In this document: piece after piece, positions 32,719 through 42,126 of the stretch
How the letters are laid out: each line of letters begins with the position of its first letter
Position numbering within the stretch: the stretch's first letter is position 1
From: Allorhizobium borbori
GTDB taxonomy: Bacteria > Pseudomonadota > Alphaproteobacteria > Rhizobiales > Rhizobiaceae
NCBI RefSeq assembly: GCF_014196535.1
Contig: NZ_JACIDU010000001.1
Location: 1-64,000, forward strand
Direction of reading: 5' to 3'
DNA length: 64,000 nucleotides
Position numbers and translations under genes: made by a program
The notes under the pieces: model-generated
Told to the model about the DNA's origin: nothing
The model's database searches: none
The model's input: the letters and a program-made list of their open reading frames with translations, nothing else

Positions 32719-35700
32719 ATGAACGGATCGCGATCTTCTCATCCCCGCCAAGGCGACAGGTCTTCGCTCGATGCGCTGAGCCGCACGATCGAGGGTCTGG
32801 AAGCCCGTATCGAGGACCTGATGGGAGCCCCCGGCGGCGGACGCGATCCGCGCCGAGCGCCGGAGCGCGAACGTCCGCGTGACCGCGAGATCGAACATGA
32901 CCGCCGCCCGCCGCCGCCCGCCCGTGCCGCCGGCTCCTCGGTGCAGAGCGCGCTCGATGAAATCCGCCAGCGCCAGCGCGCGCTCGAGACGAACCGTCAG
33001 CCGGCCCGCGCAGCCGACCCCTATGCACCTCGCGCCAGCGAAGCCTATGCACCGCAGCCGCGCGCTGCCGAACGTTACGAGGAGCGTCCCCGCCCGCGTG
33101 ACCATCGCAGCGAAGCGCCGGCCCGCGACACCACGCAGCAGGACATTGCCAAGGCGCTGGTCAATCTGCGCCACGAACTGAAACAGGATATTTCCGAAGG
33201 CGTATCGCGCGAGATCGGCGGCCTCCTGTCGGAAATGCGCGCCATCAAGTCCATGGCCGGCGACCGCCGCTATGCCGAGGACATGCGCGGCGACCTCGCC
33301 CGGCTTGCCGATGGTATCGGCCAGATCAGCCGTCAGGCCCGACCGGATGAAGCCCAGAGCCTGCGTGCCGAATTCGAAGACCTGCGCGCCATGATGGACA
33401 ACCTGGCCCGCGAGGACAGCGTCCAGCGCATGGAAAGCCGCTGGAACGGCTTCGAGGAGCGCATGGGCGGCTTCAACACCGAAACGCTTCAGGACGAACT
33501 GGTGTCACTTGCCTACCGTCTTGATGACATCAAGTCCCAGCTTGGCTCGATGAACGACGTTCCGGCGATCCGCGCGCTCGAGGACCGCATGATGTCGATC
33601 GCCAGCACGCTGGACGAGATCGGCAAGCGTATCGAACCGCGCGACACCGCGGTTGCCGCCGAACAGTTCGCCGGGCTCGACCGCCGTCTGGACGAGATTT
33701 CCCGTGCCATCGCGGCCACCTCGCGCGCGGCAACACCTGCCGTCGATCCCGTTTTCCTGCAACGGCTGGAAAACCGCATCGGCGCGCTCGCCGAACAGAT
33801 CGAGGATATCGGTGCTGCCGCCAGCCGCCGGCCCGACCCCGCCGTGGCATTGAACGCCCGGCTGGAATCGCTTGCCGAACGCATTGAGGATCTGGCTGGC
33901 GAACGCGCCGCCGCGCGCCTCGAAGAGCGCATCGACGCGCTTTCCGCGCTGATGGAAAGCAACCAGCGCCCGGCGCAGCAGCAGCCGGACCTGACCCGCT
34001 ATCTCTCCGACATTTCCCAGAAGATCGATGCGATGGACCACGGCCTCGTCAACGATGTTCTGGCCGAACGGCTCGATCTTCTGGCCCGCCGCATCGATGA
34101 GATGGACGTTTCGCGCCATCCGGCACCGGCCTATGACGACAGCGCCATCCGTCGCCTTGAAAACCAGATCGGCGGCATCGCCGCGCGTCTGGACGAGACG
34201 GTCAACGCGCCCGTGTCCGACAACCGCGCGCTTGCCAATCTCGAAGCGCAGATCGCCAACCTCTCGCACCTCATCAGCCAGCCGCGGACCGCCAGCGGCC
34301 CGCTGACGCTTTCGCCGGAACTCGACAGCCGCATGACGGCCATCGAGGACTACATCGCGACCAGCGATGAATATATCATCGAGGCCGCCCGGCAGGCCGC
34401 CGAAGCCGTGCTCGATGGTTTCATGCGCAGTGGCGGCGTTTCCGCTGCCGCGATGCCTGCCGCCGATATCGGCGCGCTTTCGGGTCTGGCCGACGACCTG
34501 CGCCATCTGGAAGAACTGACGCGCAATTCCGAGGAGCGCACGCACCGCACCTTCGAGGCGCTGCACGATACGCTTCTGCAGATTGCCGGCCGCCTTGAAC
34601 ATATCGAAAGCACCCGCCCGCAAGCGCCCGTCGAGGACGGCTATGCTGAGCCGGCACCGCGCCGGCAAGCCGATGCCGCACGCACCGAAGAACCGGCCTA
34701 TGCCTTTACCGGCGAGCCGCGTCGCGAAGACAGCCGCCCGATCGGCGCCAGCACCGTGCCGGTGTTCAACGATGAGGGCGACGATTTTTTCGCACCAGGG
34801 CCGACGAACGCGTCGGCCGGTCGTGAGGACCATTACGGCCCGATCATTTCCGAGGTGAAGTCGAGCGAAGGCGCCGCCGCACCCGCTGCCGGCATCCGCC
34901 CGCCGGAAATGCCGAAGCCCGTTGCCAAAGCCGCCGCGGAAAAGACGAGCCTGATCGGCAGCCTGACGAAGCGCTTCCTCAACAAGTCCAAGGAGAGCGC
35001 CGCCGCCTTCGAAGCCAGCCGTACCGTTGTCGATCCGGCCCCGCCGATTGCACCGGATGACCAGGCCATTGCCAGTGCTGCGGACGAATTTCTGGAGCCC
35101 GGCACCGGCGTTCCGGATGTGAAGCGCATTCTGGAGCGCGTGCGCGCCAGCCAGGGCCAGAACGCGGCTGCCGCCGAGGACGGTCCGGTGGACTACATTT
35201 CCGCCGCGCGCCGTGCCGCCCAGGCCGCTGCGCGCGAGCTTGGTCCGGAAAAGGGTGCCGGCAAGAAGGGCAAGGCCACCAGGGCACCGGCAAGCACTGC
35301 CGGGGAAAGTGCCCTTTCCCGCTATCGCCGCCCGCTGCTTCTGACCATCGGCGCCATTCTGCTCGTCGTCATGAGCATGCCGCTCGTCAACACGCTCCTG
35401 AACGGCAACAGCGTTCCCCCGGTCGGCGACAATACGAACCGCCCGGCGATCGAGGAAACCGTTCCGGAAAAGAAGGCGGAAACCTCGATGGCGCCCGCCG
35501 TCGAAGCACCGCAGGAACAGGCCGCAGTCGAGGCCGAAACGGCAGCACCGTCGCAGATCACGCCGGCACCCGCCGGCGATGTGGAAACCGTGCCGCTTTC
35601 GCCGGCCGGCACCGCCGCGACGGCAACCTCGACCTTCGAGGCCCAGCCGGGCACCACGACACCTGCCATTTCCGTGCCCGCCGATGTGCAGCCGGCAAGC

Positions 35701-36522
35701 CTTGCCGATGCCGCCCGTCAGGGCGATGCACTGGCACTGTTCGAAATTGGTGCGCGTTACAGCGAAGGCCGCGGCGTGACCGCCAACCCGCCCGAAGCGG
35801 CCGTCTGGTACAAGCTTTCCGCCGACCGGGGCTTTGCACCGGCGCAGTACCGTCTCGCCAATCTTTATGAGAAGGGCACGGGCGTTGCGCCCGATGCGGC
35901 CAAGGCCATCGAATATTACCGCAAGGCCGCCAGCCAGGGTAATGCAAGCGCCATGCACAATCTGGCCGTCATGTATGCCTCCGGTGCGACCGGCACACCG
36001 GATCTTACCGAAGCCGTCAACTGGTTCCGCCAGGCTGCCGATCTCGGTGTTTCCGACAGCCAGTTCAATCTGGCCATCCTCTATGCCCGCGGCTCCGGCG
36101 TGAATCGCGACCTGGAGGAAAGCTACAAGTGGTTCGCCATTGCCGCCAATGGCGGTGACAAGGACGCGGCGCAAAAGCGCGACGAGGTGGCGAATGCGCT
36201 GAAGCCGGAACAGCTTGAAAGCGCCCGTGCCAAGGCCGAAGTCTGGAAACAGCTTCCGCTGGACAGCAAGGCCAATGATGCGATCATTCCAGACGAATGG
36301 GCCGGCAAGGGGCTGAAAACCGCTTCGATCGACATGAAGAAGGCGATCCGCAACATCCAGGCGATCCTGAACAACAACGGTTACGATGCCGGCGCACCGG
36401 ATGGCGAACTGGGTCCGAAGACCGTGACCGCCATCAAGTCTTTCCAGAAATCGGTTGGTCAGGAGCCGACCGGCAAGATCACCGATGCGCTCGTCAAGGA
36501 ATTGCTGGCCCGCAACAAGTGA
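32719..36522 (+). CDS. podJ: Polarity protein PodJ-like: coiled coil, one TM, Sel1 repeats, peptidoglycan-binding domain
   Basis: The 1267-residue protein has a long N-terminal cytoplasmic part with many heptad-like stretches (about residues 20-640) and Ala/Pro/Glu-rich linkers, then one membrane span near 872-894 (L-L-L-T-I-G-A-I-L-L-V-V-M). The periplasmic part has three or four Sel1-like repeats (about 995-1157, e.g. A-Q-Y-R-L-A-N-L-Y-E-K-G) and a C-terminal peptidoglycan-binding domain (about 1207-1265). This matches Agrobacterium PodJ, a growth-pole organiser that helps switch the old pole and place division proteins. An intrinsic terminator follows. The start has no strong ribosome site. 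Confidence 0.86.
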   Translation: MNGSRSSHPRQGDRSSLDALSRTIEGLEARIEDLMGAPGGGRDPRRAPERERPRDREIEHDRRPPPPARAAGSSVQSALDEIRQRQRALETNRQPARAADPYAPRASEAYAPQPRAAERYEERPRPRDHRSEAPARDTTQQDIAKALVNLRHELKQDISEGVSREIGGLLSEMRAIKSMAGDRRYAEDMRGDLARLADGIGQISRQARPDEAQSLRAEFEDLRAMMDNLAREDSVQRMESRWNGFEERMGGFNTETLQDELVSLAYRLDDIKSQLGSMNDVPAIRALEDRMMSIASTLDEIGKRIEPRDTAVAAEQFAGLDRRLDEISRAIAATSRAATPAVDPVFLQRLENRIGALAEQIEDIGAAASRRPDPAVALNARLESLAERIEDLAGERAAARLEERIDALSALMESNQRPAQQQPDLTRYLSDISQKIDAMDHGLVNDVLAERLDLLARRIDEMDVSRHPAPAYDDSAIRRLENQIGGIAARLDETVNAPVSDNRALANLEAQIANLSHLISQPRTASGPLTLSPELDSRMTAIEDYIATSDEYIIEAARQAAEAVLDGFMRSGGVSAAAMPAADIGALSGLADDLRHLEELTRNSEERTHRTFEALHDTLLQIAGRLEHIESTRPQAPVEDGYAEPAPRRQADAARTEEPAYAFTGEPRREDSRPIGASTVPVFNDEGDDFFAPGPTNASAGREDHYGPIISEVKSSEGAAAPAAGIRPPEMPKPVAKAAAEKTSLIGSLTKRFLNKSKESAAAFEASRTVVDPAPPIAPDDQAIASAADEFLEPGTGVPDVKRILERVRASQGQNAAAAEDGPVDYISAARRAAQAAARELGPEKGAGKKGKATRAPASTAGESALSRYRRPLLLTIGAILLVVMSMPLVNTLLNGNSVPPVGDNTNRPAIEETVPEKKAETSMAPAVEAPQEQAAVEAETAAPSQITPAPAGDVETVPLSPAGTAATATSTFEAQPGTTTPAISVPADVQPASLADAARQGDALALFEIGARYSEGRGVTANPPEAAVWYKLSADRGFAPAQYRLANLYEKGTGVAPDAAKAIEYYRKAASQGNASAMHNLAVMYASGATGTPDLTEAVNWFRQAADLGVSDSQFNLAILYARGSGVNRDLEESYKWFAIAANGGDKDAAQKRDEVANALKPEQLESARAKAEVWKQLPLDSKANDAIIPDEWAGKGLKTASIDMKKAIRNIQAILNNNGYDAGAPDGELGPKTVTAIKSFQKSVGQEPTGKITDALVKELLARNK

Positions 36523-36626
36523 CTTCGGACGCCACCGCTGTAACACTTTGATGAAAAAAGCGGTTTGGACCGCTCCGGGGACAGCGGGCGATTGACAGGC
36601 CATCCGGCAGGGTCAAAGATCATCTT

Positions 36627-36655
36627 GGGCGCAGGGCAGCACCCTGCGCCTTTTT
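36627..36655 (+). terminator. Intrinsic terminator after podJ
   Basis: GGCGCAGGG (36628-36636) pairs with CCCTGCGCC (36642-36650) and is followed by TTTTT, about 105 bases past the podJ stop. It separates podJ from the permease operon. Confidence 0.9.
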
Positions 36656-36721
36656 CATTTGACCGGCCTCCCCGCACGTCCTTGCGGGCCGACTGCCGGT
36701 TTTTGTTGTATCGAGGATGCC

Positions 36722-37642
36722 GTGACCATCTACCTGCCCATCGCAGAACTCTCGGTGAATGTGTTCATCATTCTCGGGATGGGTGCGGCTGTCGGTTTCC
36801 TGTCCGGCATGTTCGGCGTGGGTGGTGGTTTCCTCATCACGCCGCTCCTCATCTTCTACAATGTGCCGCCGGTCGTGGCGGTCGCCACCGGTGCCAATCA
36901 GGTCGTCGCCTCGTCGCTGTCCGGTGCCATCACCCATTTCCGGCGTGGCACGCTCGATATGAAGCTCGGGACGGTGCTTCTTCTGGGGGGGCTGGTCGGC
37001 GCGTCCGTGGGTGTGTGGATCTTCTCGTGGCTGAGACGGCTCGGCCAGCTCGATCTCACCATCTCGCTGCTCTATGTCATCCTGCTTGGCATCATCGGCA
37101 GCCTGATGCTGATGGAAAGCCTTTCGGCGATGCGCAAGGCGGCCCGCAACCAGCCAGCCACCCTGAAGCGGCCGGGCCAGCACAACTGGATTCACGGCCT
37201 GCCCTTCAAGATGCGCTTCAAGAAGTCGCGCATCTATCTGAGCGTCCTGCCGCTTCTGCTGCTGGGCTTCGTGATCGGCGTCCTAACCTCGATCATGGGG
37301 GTGGGCGGCGGCTTCATCATGGTACCGGCCATGATCTATCTGCTGCGTATCCCCACCAATGTCGTGGTTGGCACCTCGCAGTTCCAGATCATCTTCACCA
37401 CCGCCTATGCGACGATCGTGCAGGCCGCGACCAACTATTCCGTCGATGTGGTTCTGGCCTTCATCCTGATGATTGCCGGGGTGATCGGCGCGCAATACGG
37501 TCTGCGCGTGGGACAGAAACTGCGTGGTGAACAGTTGCGCGCCCTTCTGGCGCTGCTCGTTCTGGCCGTTGGCGTGCGTCTGGCCGTCGAGCTCATCGTG
37601 ACACCGAAGGATATCTATTCCATCGCCGTGGGAGGGTTCTGA
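36722..37642 (+). CDS. TauE/SafE (TSUP) family membrane permease
   Basis: The 306-residue protein has about eight membrane helices in two similar halves. Each half begins with a glycine-rich motif: G-M-F-G-V-G-G-G-F-L-I-T-P near residue 30 and S-I-M-G-V-G-G-G-F-I-M-V-P near 195, typical of TSUP proteins that export sulfite, sulfoacetate or related organosulfur anions. I chose GTG 36722 after GAGG; the sequence then begins M-T-I-Y-L-P-I-A-E-L. The next gene starts three bases after its stop, so they form an operon with the UspA gene. Substrate unknown. Confidence 0.88.
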   Translation: MTIYLPIAELSVNVFIILGMGAAVGFLSGMFGVGGGFLITPLLIFYNVPPVVAVATGANQVVASSLSGAITHFRRGTLDMKLGTVLLLGGLVGASVGVWIFSWLRRLGQLDLTISLLYVILLGIIGSLMLMESLSAMRKAARNQPATLKRPGQHNWIHGLPFKMRFKKSRIYLSVLPLLLLGFVIGVLTSIMGVGGGFIMVPAMIYLLRIPTNVVVGTSQFQIIFTTAYATIVQAATNYSVDVVLAFILMIAGVIGAQYGLRVGQKLRGEQLRALLALLVLAVGVRLAVELIVTPKDIYSIAVGGF

Positions 37643-37645
37643 CCG

Positions 37646-38458
37646 ATGTTCCGCCGGCGAGCCTTTGCCGCTCTCTTCGCCCTGTCTTCGCTTTCGGTGC
37701 TGCCGGCGGCGGCGCAATCGCTGGTGCCGTTCCAGATGCCGGACAGCCCGAAGGAGACGATCGAGATCGGCACATCGACCAGCGAGATCGCCATCGCCTC
37801 CGATTTTCGCGGCGCGGACCTGACGGTGTTCGGTGCGCTCGGCAATCCGGATGCACTGCTGCTCGCCATCGGCCAGTATGATGTGATCGTGACGCTGGAA
37901 GGCCCCGCCGCGCCCGCCACTGTGCGCCGCAAGGAACGCGTGCTTGGCGTCTGGGTCAACACCCAGTCAATCGGCTTTGCACCGGCACCGGAGTCCTATT
38001 CACTGGCCTCCACCCGTGCGCTCGACGCCATCGCCAAGCCGCAGGTTCTGGCCGAGGTCGGAGCCGGCTTTTCCAACATGCCCCTGACGCCGACGGACTT
38101 TGCCGGGGCCGCCTCGCGGCTCGGCGAATTCCGGGACGCGTTTCGCCGGCTGAAGGAAACCAACGGGCTTTTCCAGCGCGACACCAACGGCGTACGCTTC
38201 GTTGCCTCCAACCTGTTCCGCGCCACATTGCGCCTGCCGGCCAACATTCCCGATGGCGTTCATACGGTGAAGGCCTATCTCTTCAAGAGCGGAACCTATG
38301 TAGCCGGCCGCACGTTACCTTTGCGTGTCGTGAAGACGGGGCTGGAACAGACCATTACCGACGCTGCGCATCAGCAGCCCTATCTCTACGGCATTTTCTG
38401 CGTGTTACTGGCCGTTGTCACCGGTTGGGGCGCAAGCGTGGCCTTCCGCAAGGATTGA
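37646..38458 (+). CDS. TIGR02186 family exported membrane-anchored protein
   Basis: The 270-residue protein has a signal peptide (to about A-A-A-Q, residue 24), a periplasmic beta-rich domain with I-A-S-D-F-R-G-A-D-L-T-V-F-G-A and A-N-I-P-D-G-V-H-T-V-K-A-Y-L-F-K, and one C-terminal membrane span (about 245-265). It matches TIGR02186, an alphaproteobacterial family I recall as regularly beside TSUP permeases. Function is unknown; a partner or accessory subunit of the permease is the natural guess. It sits three bases after the TSUP gene and ten before the UspA gene. Confidence 0.82.
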   Translation: MFRRRAFAALFALSSLSVLPAAAQSLVPFQMPDSPKETIEIGTSTSEIAIASDFRGADLTVFGALGNPDALLLAIGQYDVIVTLEGPAAPATVRRKERVLGVWVNTQSIGFAPAPESYSLASTRALDAIAKPQVLAEVGAGFSNMPLTPTDFAGAASRLGEFRDAFRRLKETNGLFQRDTNGVRFVASNLFRATLRLPANIPDGVHTVKAYLFKSGTYVAGRTLPLRVVKTGLEQTITDAAHQQPYLYGIFCVLLAVVTGWGASVAFRKD

Positions 38459-38468
38459 GGAGAACTTC

Positions 38469-38900
38469 ATGTACAAGCACATTCTGATCCCCACCGATGG
38501 CTCCGACCGATCGTCCATGGCCATCGAACAGGGCCTGCAACTCGCTAAAGTTCTGGGATCGAAGGTCACCTTTCTCGCCGTTGTCGAGCCACAGGTGATC
38601 GTGCCCATGGATACCGTGCCGCTGACGACCATCGATTTTCTGGAAACAGCACATGCCGAGGCGGAGAAATATCTGGCGGAGGCCACGGCCCGCGCCGGGG
38701 AACTCGGCGTGACGGCCGGTGGCGTGGTGGTCGACAGTTCCGAGCCGGCGGGCGCGATTGCGCTGGCCGCCGAAGAAGCCGGCGCCGATCTCATCGCCAT
38801 GGGCTCGCACGGTCGCAGCGGCCTGAAGGCGCTCGTGCTCGGCAGCGTCACGACGCGGGTACTGAATGAATCCAAGGTTCCGGTGATCGTCTACCGTTAA
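38469..38900 (+). CDS. UspA-family universal stress protein
   Basis: The 143-residue cytosolic protein is a single Usp domain: Y-K-H-I-L-I-P-T-D-G-S at the start and the ATP-binding block G-S-H-G-R-S-G-L-K-A-L-V-L-G-S-V-T near the C-terminus, G-x2-G-x9-G-S/T, which places it in the ATP-binding branch. It ends the TSUP-TIGR02186-Usp operon and could tie that transport unit to energy or stress state; this is inference. Its TAA stop overlaps the TAA of convergent pdeM through a shared TTAA. Confidence 0.92.
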   Translation: MYKHILIPTDGSDRSSMAIEQGLQLAKVLGSKVTFLAVVEPQVIVPMDTVPLTTIDFLETAHAEAEKYLAEATARAGELGVTAGGVVVDSSEPAGAIALAAEEAGADLIAMGSHGRSGLKALVLGSVTTRVLNESKVPVIVYR

Positions 38901-39622
38901 CCGGCCAATCGCCCATAGGGTACAGAGTAGATCCGCCCCGCATTCATGAGATGGGCGCTCAGGCGCGCCTTGTCGAAGAGGCCGGTGAACGCCTTGTGGC
39001 GCAGATCGAGCCCGCCAGTCAGGACACCGAAAGACGGCATGATGAGCCGTTCACCGTCGCTGGCGAAACAGGGCCGCCGCACCGTCTTCTCCCGCCTTGT
39101 GACAGCAGCGGCCGGATGCAGGTGGCCCGCGATCTCACCCGGCGCCTTGCCATGCCCGGGTTCGTGCCGGAAAGTCAGGCCGGCGCAGGACATGTCCTCG
39201 ACGACATCCCCCTCCAGTCCCTCGACACCATCGGGATCATGATTGCCGCTGATCCATATCCATTGCCGCCCCCGCGACAGGGCGGAGAGCCGCTGGCGAA
39301 ACGGCAGGGGCAGATGGGCCGAGCCGATGCGGTCATGGAAACTGTCACCCAGGCTGATGACGATTTCGGGATTGCGGCGGGCAACCGCGTGTTCCAGCAG
39401 CGCAAGCGTTGCGGCGGTATCGTAGGGCGGCAGGAACTGGCGGCGGCGGGCAAAGGCCGCTCCCTTTTCCAGATGCAGATCGGAGACGACAAGCAGACGC
39501 CTTTCCGGGAGCCACAGCGCCCCGGAAGGTTCACAGACGGCCTCGACGCCGGCAACCGTGATGGTCGCGCCGGTTTCGAGCGGTGCCGTCTTCAGCGTCT
39601 CAGCCAGAACCATCCGGTTCAT
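38897..39622 (-). CDS. pdeM: Ligase-associated DNA damage response endonuclease PdeM (metallophosphoesterase)
   Basis: The 241-residue protein has the calcineurin-like phosphoesterase motifs in order: V-S-D-L-H-L-E-K, L-G-D-S-F-H-D, I-S-G-N-H-D and G-H-L-H-P, supplying the two-metal site. It belongs to the PdeM family, known from its link with Lhr-type helicases and ATP-dependent DNA ligases. The Lhr-like helicase gene is directly upstream on the same strand, 26 bases away, which supports the name. The usual ligase and exonuclease partners are not in the window. Confidence 0.9.
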   Translation of the reverse strand: MNRMVLAETLKTAPLETGATITVAGVEAVCEPSGALWLPERRLLVVSDLHLEKGAAFARRRQFLPPYDTAATLALLEHAVARRNPEIVISLGDSFHDRIGSAHLPLPFRQRLSALSRGRQWIWISGNHDPDGVEGLEGDVVEDMSCAGLTFRHEPGHGKAPGEIAGHLHPAAAVTRREKTVRRPCFASDGERLIMPSFGVLTGGLDLRHKAFTGLFDKARLSAHLMNAGRIYSVPYGRLAG

Positions 39623-39648
39623 CGTTGCGTCCTCTTATGTCGTGCCAG

Positions 39649-42126
39649 TCAAAGCCGCATGGCGTCCTCGACCAGATCGCCCGCCGCTTCCTCCAGAACC
39701 GCATCCTCGGCGCTGCCGGAGACCGGTTCCCGACCGATTTCGAGCAGCACGGGCACGGCCAGCGGCGATACCCGTGTCAGCGCCTTGTGGGTGATATGGC
39801 CCCTGATTCGCTCAAGCATAGCGCCAAGACGGGCAATATCCAGCAGGCCGGTCGCCGCATCGCGACGTGCCGCTTCCAACAGGATGTGATCGGGTTCATG
39901 GCTGCGCAACACGTCGTAAATGAGGTCGGTCGAGACCGTGACCTGCCGACCGGTCTTTTCCTTGCCGGGATGGCGGCGCTCGATCAGCCCGGCGATGACG
40001 GCGCAGTTGCGGAAAGTGCGTTTGAGCATGAAGGATTCGGCGAGCCATGCCTCAAGGTCGTCACCCAGCATGTCCTGATCGAACAGTTCGCCGAAATCCA
40101 CGTCCTCCATGTCCCTGAGGCCCCAGACGGCAAGCGAATAGTCGGTGGCGGCAAAGCCGGTCGGCTGCAGGCCCATGCGCTCCAGCCGGCGGGTAAGAAG
40201 CAGGCCAAGCGTCTGGTGCGCCAGCCGCCCTTCGAAGGGATAGACAACCATGTAGAAACGGGCGGCACGCGGGAAAGTCTCGATCAACAGTTCGCCGCGC
40301 TTCGGCAGGATGGAGCGCAGACGCTGGATTTCCAACCATTCGCGCACCTGTTCCGGCAGCTTGCCCCAGCTTTCGGGGTCAGCCAGCAGGCCGCGCACCT
40401 GATCGGCAAGGAACGTGGAGAGCGGAAACTTGCCGCCGGCATAGGCAGGGATTTTCGGGTCGAAGGAAAAGGCCTGGCTGACGAGGCACTCGTTTTCACG
40501 AATGCCCTCAAAGCGCAGCACCTTGCCTGAGAACAGGAACGTATCGCCCTGCACGAGCTGTTCAAGAAAATATTCCTCGACCTTGCCAAGCGACAGGCCG
40601 CCGAAGCGTGCCTTGCCGCCATGCTTCACAAGCCGGACATTCAGCATGGGGGATTCGACGATGGTGCCGAGGTTCAGGCGATAGGTCTGCGCCACCTGCG
40701 GATTGGAAATGCGCCAGAGGCCATCCGCATTCAGCCGGATCTTCGCGTAGCGCTCATAGGTTTTCAGCGCGTAGCCGCCGGTTGCCACGAAATCGACGAT
40801 GCGATCGAAAGTTTCGCGCGGCAAGTCGCGATAGGGTTCAGCACTCGTCACTTCGGCATAGAGCGCATCCGCCGAAAAGGGTTCGGCGCAGGCCATGCCG
40901 AGCACATGCTGGGCCAGCACATCGAGCGAGCCTTCCCCAAGCGGCGGCGTATCCTGAGCGCCGATATAGTTCGCGTCGAGTGCCGCACGGCACTCCATGA
41001 CCTCGAAGCGGTTGGCGGGCACGAGGATGGCGCGGCTCGGCTCGTCCATCCGGTGGTTGGCGCGGCCGATGCGCTGGGCAAGGCGGCTTGCGCCCTTCGG
41101 CGCACCGACATGCAGTACGAGGTCGACATCACCCCAGTCGATGCCGAGATCGAGCGTGGAGGTGGCGACGACGGCGCGCAGGCGGTTATCGGCCATCGCC
41201 GCCTCCACCTTGCGGCGCTGGGCCACATCGAGCGAACCGTGATGCAGCGCAATCGGCAGGTTATCGTCGTTGATGGTCCATAGTTCCTGAAACAGCATCT
41301 CCGCCTGGCTGCGGGTGTTGACGAAGATGAGCGCCATTTTCGCCTGTTTCAGCACCTCGTAGACATCCGGCACCGCATAGCGCGCGGAGTGGCCGGACCA
41401 GGGAATGCGTTCCTCGGTTTCCAGAATGGTGATCAGCGGTTTCGCCCCGCCCTTCACCGTCACCAGACCGGCATGGGCCTCACCGCCCGGCGGCTGCGCC
41501 ACGAGCCAGCGTTGCAGCTCCATCGGTTCGGAAACGGTGGCGGAGAGGCCGATGGTCTGGAGATCCGGTGCGATCTGCCGCAACCGGGCAAGGCCGAGCG
41601 ACAGGAGTTGGCCGCGTTTGGAGGTGACGAGCGCATGCAACTCATCCAGCACGACAAATTTCAAATCCCGGAAGAACCGTTCCGCCTGCCCGTTGGCGAT
41701 GAGCAGCGCCACCTGTTCCGGCGTCGTCAGCAGAATATCCGGCGGGTTCAGCTTCTGGCGCTGGCGCTTGGAGACCGGCGTGTCGCCCGTGCGGTTTTCG
41801 ATGGTGATCGGCAGGCCCATTGCGGAAACGGGCTTCATCAGGTTGCGCTCGATATCGACGGCGAGCGCCTTGAGCGGCGAGATATAGAGCGTGTGAATGC
41901 CGGTGAAGGGGCTTCCTGGCGGTAGCCTGCCGCGTTCGGTCAGAGCCGTCAGCGAAGGCAGAAAGCCCGCCAGCGTTTTACCGGCACCGGTGGGTGCAAT
42001 CAGCAACGTGCTTTCGCCGGCACGGGCGCGGGCCAGAAGATCCAACTGATGCGGTCGCGGCGACCAGGCCCTTTCCGCAAACCAGCGTTCGAAGACCGGC
42101 GGAAGATGCGTGCCTTCCTTGTCCAT
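39649..42126 (-). CDS. Ligase-associated DNA damage response DEXH-box helicase (Lhr family)
   Basis: The 825-residue superfamily 2 helicase has Walker A A-P-T-G-A-G-K-T near residue 45, D-E-L-H as motif II, S-A-T as motif III, and the RecA2 block with Q-R-I-G-R-A-N-H-R as motif VI. A winged-helix and Lhr-specific C-terminal region follow. Lhr helicases unwind DNA or RNA-DNA hybrids with 3'-5' polarity in repair. The start ATG at 42126 shares its A with the stop of the upstream YitT gene (TGATG), so translation is coupled. A longer in-frame reading would run back through that gene and is rejected. Confidence 0.92.
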   Translation of the reverse strand: MDKEGTHLPPVFERWFAERAWSPRPHQLDLLARARAGESTLLIAPTGAGKTLAGFLPSLTALTERGRLPPGSPFTGIHTLYISPLKALAVDIERNLMKPVSAMGLPITIENRTGDTPVSKRQRQKLNPPDILLTTPEQVALLIANGQAERFFRDLKFVVLDELHALVTSKRGQLLSLGLARLRQIAPDLQTIGLSATVSEPMELQRWLVAQPPGGEAHAGLVTVKGGAKPLITILETEERIPWSGHSARYAVPDVYEVLKQAKMALIFVNTRSQAEMLFQELWTINDDNLPIALHHGSLDVAQRRKVEAAMADNRLRAVVATSTLDLGIDWGDVDLVLHVGAPKGASRLAQRIGRANHRMDEPSRAILVPANRFEVMECRAALDANYIGAQDTPPLGEGSLDVLAQHVLGMACAEPFSADALYAEVTSAEPYRDLPRETFDRIVDFVATGGYALKTYERYAKIRLNADGLWRISNPQVAQTYRLNLGTIVESPMLNVRLVKHGGKARFGGLSLGKVEEYFLEQLVQGDTFLFSGKVLRFEGIRENECLVSQAFSFDPKIPAYAGGKFPLSTFLADQVRGLLADPESWGKLPEQVREWLEIQRLRSILPKRGELLIETFPRAARFYMVVYPFEGRLAHQTLGLLLTRRLERMGLQPTGFAATDYSLAVWGLRDMEDVDFGELFDQDMLGDDLEAWLAESFMLKRTFRNCAVIAGLIERRHPGKEKTGRQVTVSTDLIYDVLRSHEPDHILLEAARRDAATGLLDIARLGAMLERIRGHITHKALTRVSPLAVPVLLEIGREPVSGSAEDAVLEEAAGDLVEDAMRL

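Noticed and set aside
33505-36603. A very long open frame antisense to podJ
   Set aside because: It is the mirror of a GC-rich, biased coding sequence, has a composition unlike a real protein and no recognisable domain. Similar long antisense frames lie opposite hisD, murA, the hybrid kinase and lpiA and were dropped for the same reason.
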